A stretch of DNA of 16,198 bases from Deltaproteobacteria bacterium (GTDB lineage: Bacteria; Myxococcota; B64-G9): the NCBI GenBank assembly GCA_003647095.1, contig QMME01000053.1, positions 1-16,198 of the forward strand, read 5' to 3'. Below are positions 15,861 to 16,198 of this stretch, piece after piece (the first letter of the stretch is position 1; every line of letters starts with the position of its first letter). A program made the translations under genes and the position numbers. The notes under the pieces are model-generated. The model saw only the letters and a program-made list of their open reading frames with translations. It had not been told where the DNA came from and ran no database searches.

Positions 15861-15876
15861 ACGGGAACGGCCGTTC
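15852..15876 (+). promoter_or_regulatory. Compound palindrome before the TolQ-like gene
   Basis: The order CCGTTC (15852-15857), GAACGG (15859-15864), GAACGG (15865-15870), CCGTTC (15871-15876) makes two adjoining dyads, including the perfect 12-base palindrome GAACGGCCGTTC (15865-15876). It begins in the last codons of the small gene. It may be an operator or an alternative RNA hairpin setting the ratio of the two proteins. Confidence 0.4.
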
Positions 15877-15901
15877 GGGGCGCAAGCCTGGAGGAGCGAC
15901 G

Positions 15902-16198
15902 ATGCTACCAAGGAAAGCCATCTTCAAGCACGCGTTGTGGGGTCTTCTGTTGCTGGTGCCGGCCGTGGCCTGGGCCGCAGAGGAAGGGGGCGAGGGCGGC
16001 GGCATCATGAACGCCATCGCCGAGTTTTTCGATGCCGGCGGTCCGTTCATCTACGTCAACTGCATAACTCTGGCCTGGGGAATCGCCATCATTATCGAGC
16101 GCATCATCTTCATCTTCTTCAGGTACAACGTCAACGCCGACACCTTCATGGCCCAGATCCAGAAGCTGGTCATGGCCAACGATATCGAGCGGGCCATC
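15902..16198 (+). CDS. MotA/TolQ/ExbB proton-channel family protein (3' end missing)
   Basis: The first 99 residues of an inner-membrane channel subunit cut by the window end. An N-terminal signal-like segment (KHALWGLLLLVPAVAWA) and a Gly/Glu linker precede FFDAGGPFIYVN. The first true transmembrane helix follows (about 53-75, ITLAWGIAIIIERIIFIFF), then the start of the cytoplasmic domain (NADTFMAQIQKLVMANDIERAI). The FxxGGxFxxxN-TM-IxxER layout is the TolQ/ExbB pattern. In Myxococcus, members of this family (AglR, AglX) partner with TolR-like proteins to power gliding. GGAGGAG lies just before the ATG. A TolR/ExbD-like gene would be expected next, outside the window. TolQ for Tol-Pal or ExbB for TonB uptake cannot be ruled out from this part. 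Confidence 0.88.
   Translation, partial: MLPRKAIFKHALWGLLLLVPAVAWAAEEGGEGGGIMNAIAEFFDAGGPFIYVNCITLAWGIAIIIERIIFIFFRYNVNADTFMAQIQKLVMANDIERAI

Overview
GC-rich bacterial chromosome segment with dense genes and short overlaps. Two proteins place it best. The MglB and MglA copies resemble those of Myxococcus xanthus almost residue for residue, and they sit beside a run of exported TPR proteins and a TolQ/ExbB-type channel subunit. This suggests a member of the Myxococcota or a relative within the former Deltaproteobacteria. No rRNA, tRNA, CRISPR array or insertion sequence was seen.

Layout. (1) 1-1807, plus strand: the 3' part of prmC overlapping murA, i.e. release-factor methylation and peptidoglycan precursor housekeeping. 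(2) 1817-5103, minus strand: a VapBC-type toxin-antitoxin pair with its own strong promoter and a palindrome in the promoter, a small PilZ-like protein, and a fused NDP-forming acyl-CoA synthetase. (3) 5227-5739, plus strand: a QueF-family protein with a lysine-rich N-terminal extension. (4) 5736-6973: the polarity switch mglB-mglA, with a good promoter whose -35 box overlaps the queF stop codon and a leader of about 110 nt holding two interleaved inverted repeats. (5) 6974-7336: a non-coding stretch with two exact 46-bp direct repeats, a hairpin, and an inverted copy of the end of mglA. A degenerate third copy of the repeat forms the last codons of the acyl-CoA synthetase gene. (6) 7337-16198, plus strand: six tightly packed genes. 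They encode a small exported coiled-coil/beta protein, an exported TPR plus coiled-coil protein, a 1150-residue exported TPR protein, a TPR lipoprotein-like protein with a glycine/lysine repeat tail, an 83-residue exported protein, and the start of a MotA/TolQ/ExbB channel protein cut by the window end.

Interpretation. Regions 4 and 6 together look like a compact gliding/polarity locus. MglA is a Ras-like GTPase and MglB its activating protein. The exported TPR proteins and the TolQ-like subunit resemble the Agl/Glt envelope machinery that converts proton flux into movement in Myxococcus. The sequence supports the families and the co-localisation. That they work as one machine is inference, and other roles such as envelope maintenance or polar trafficking remain possible.
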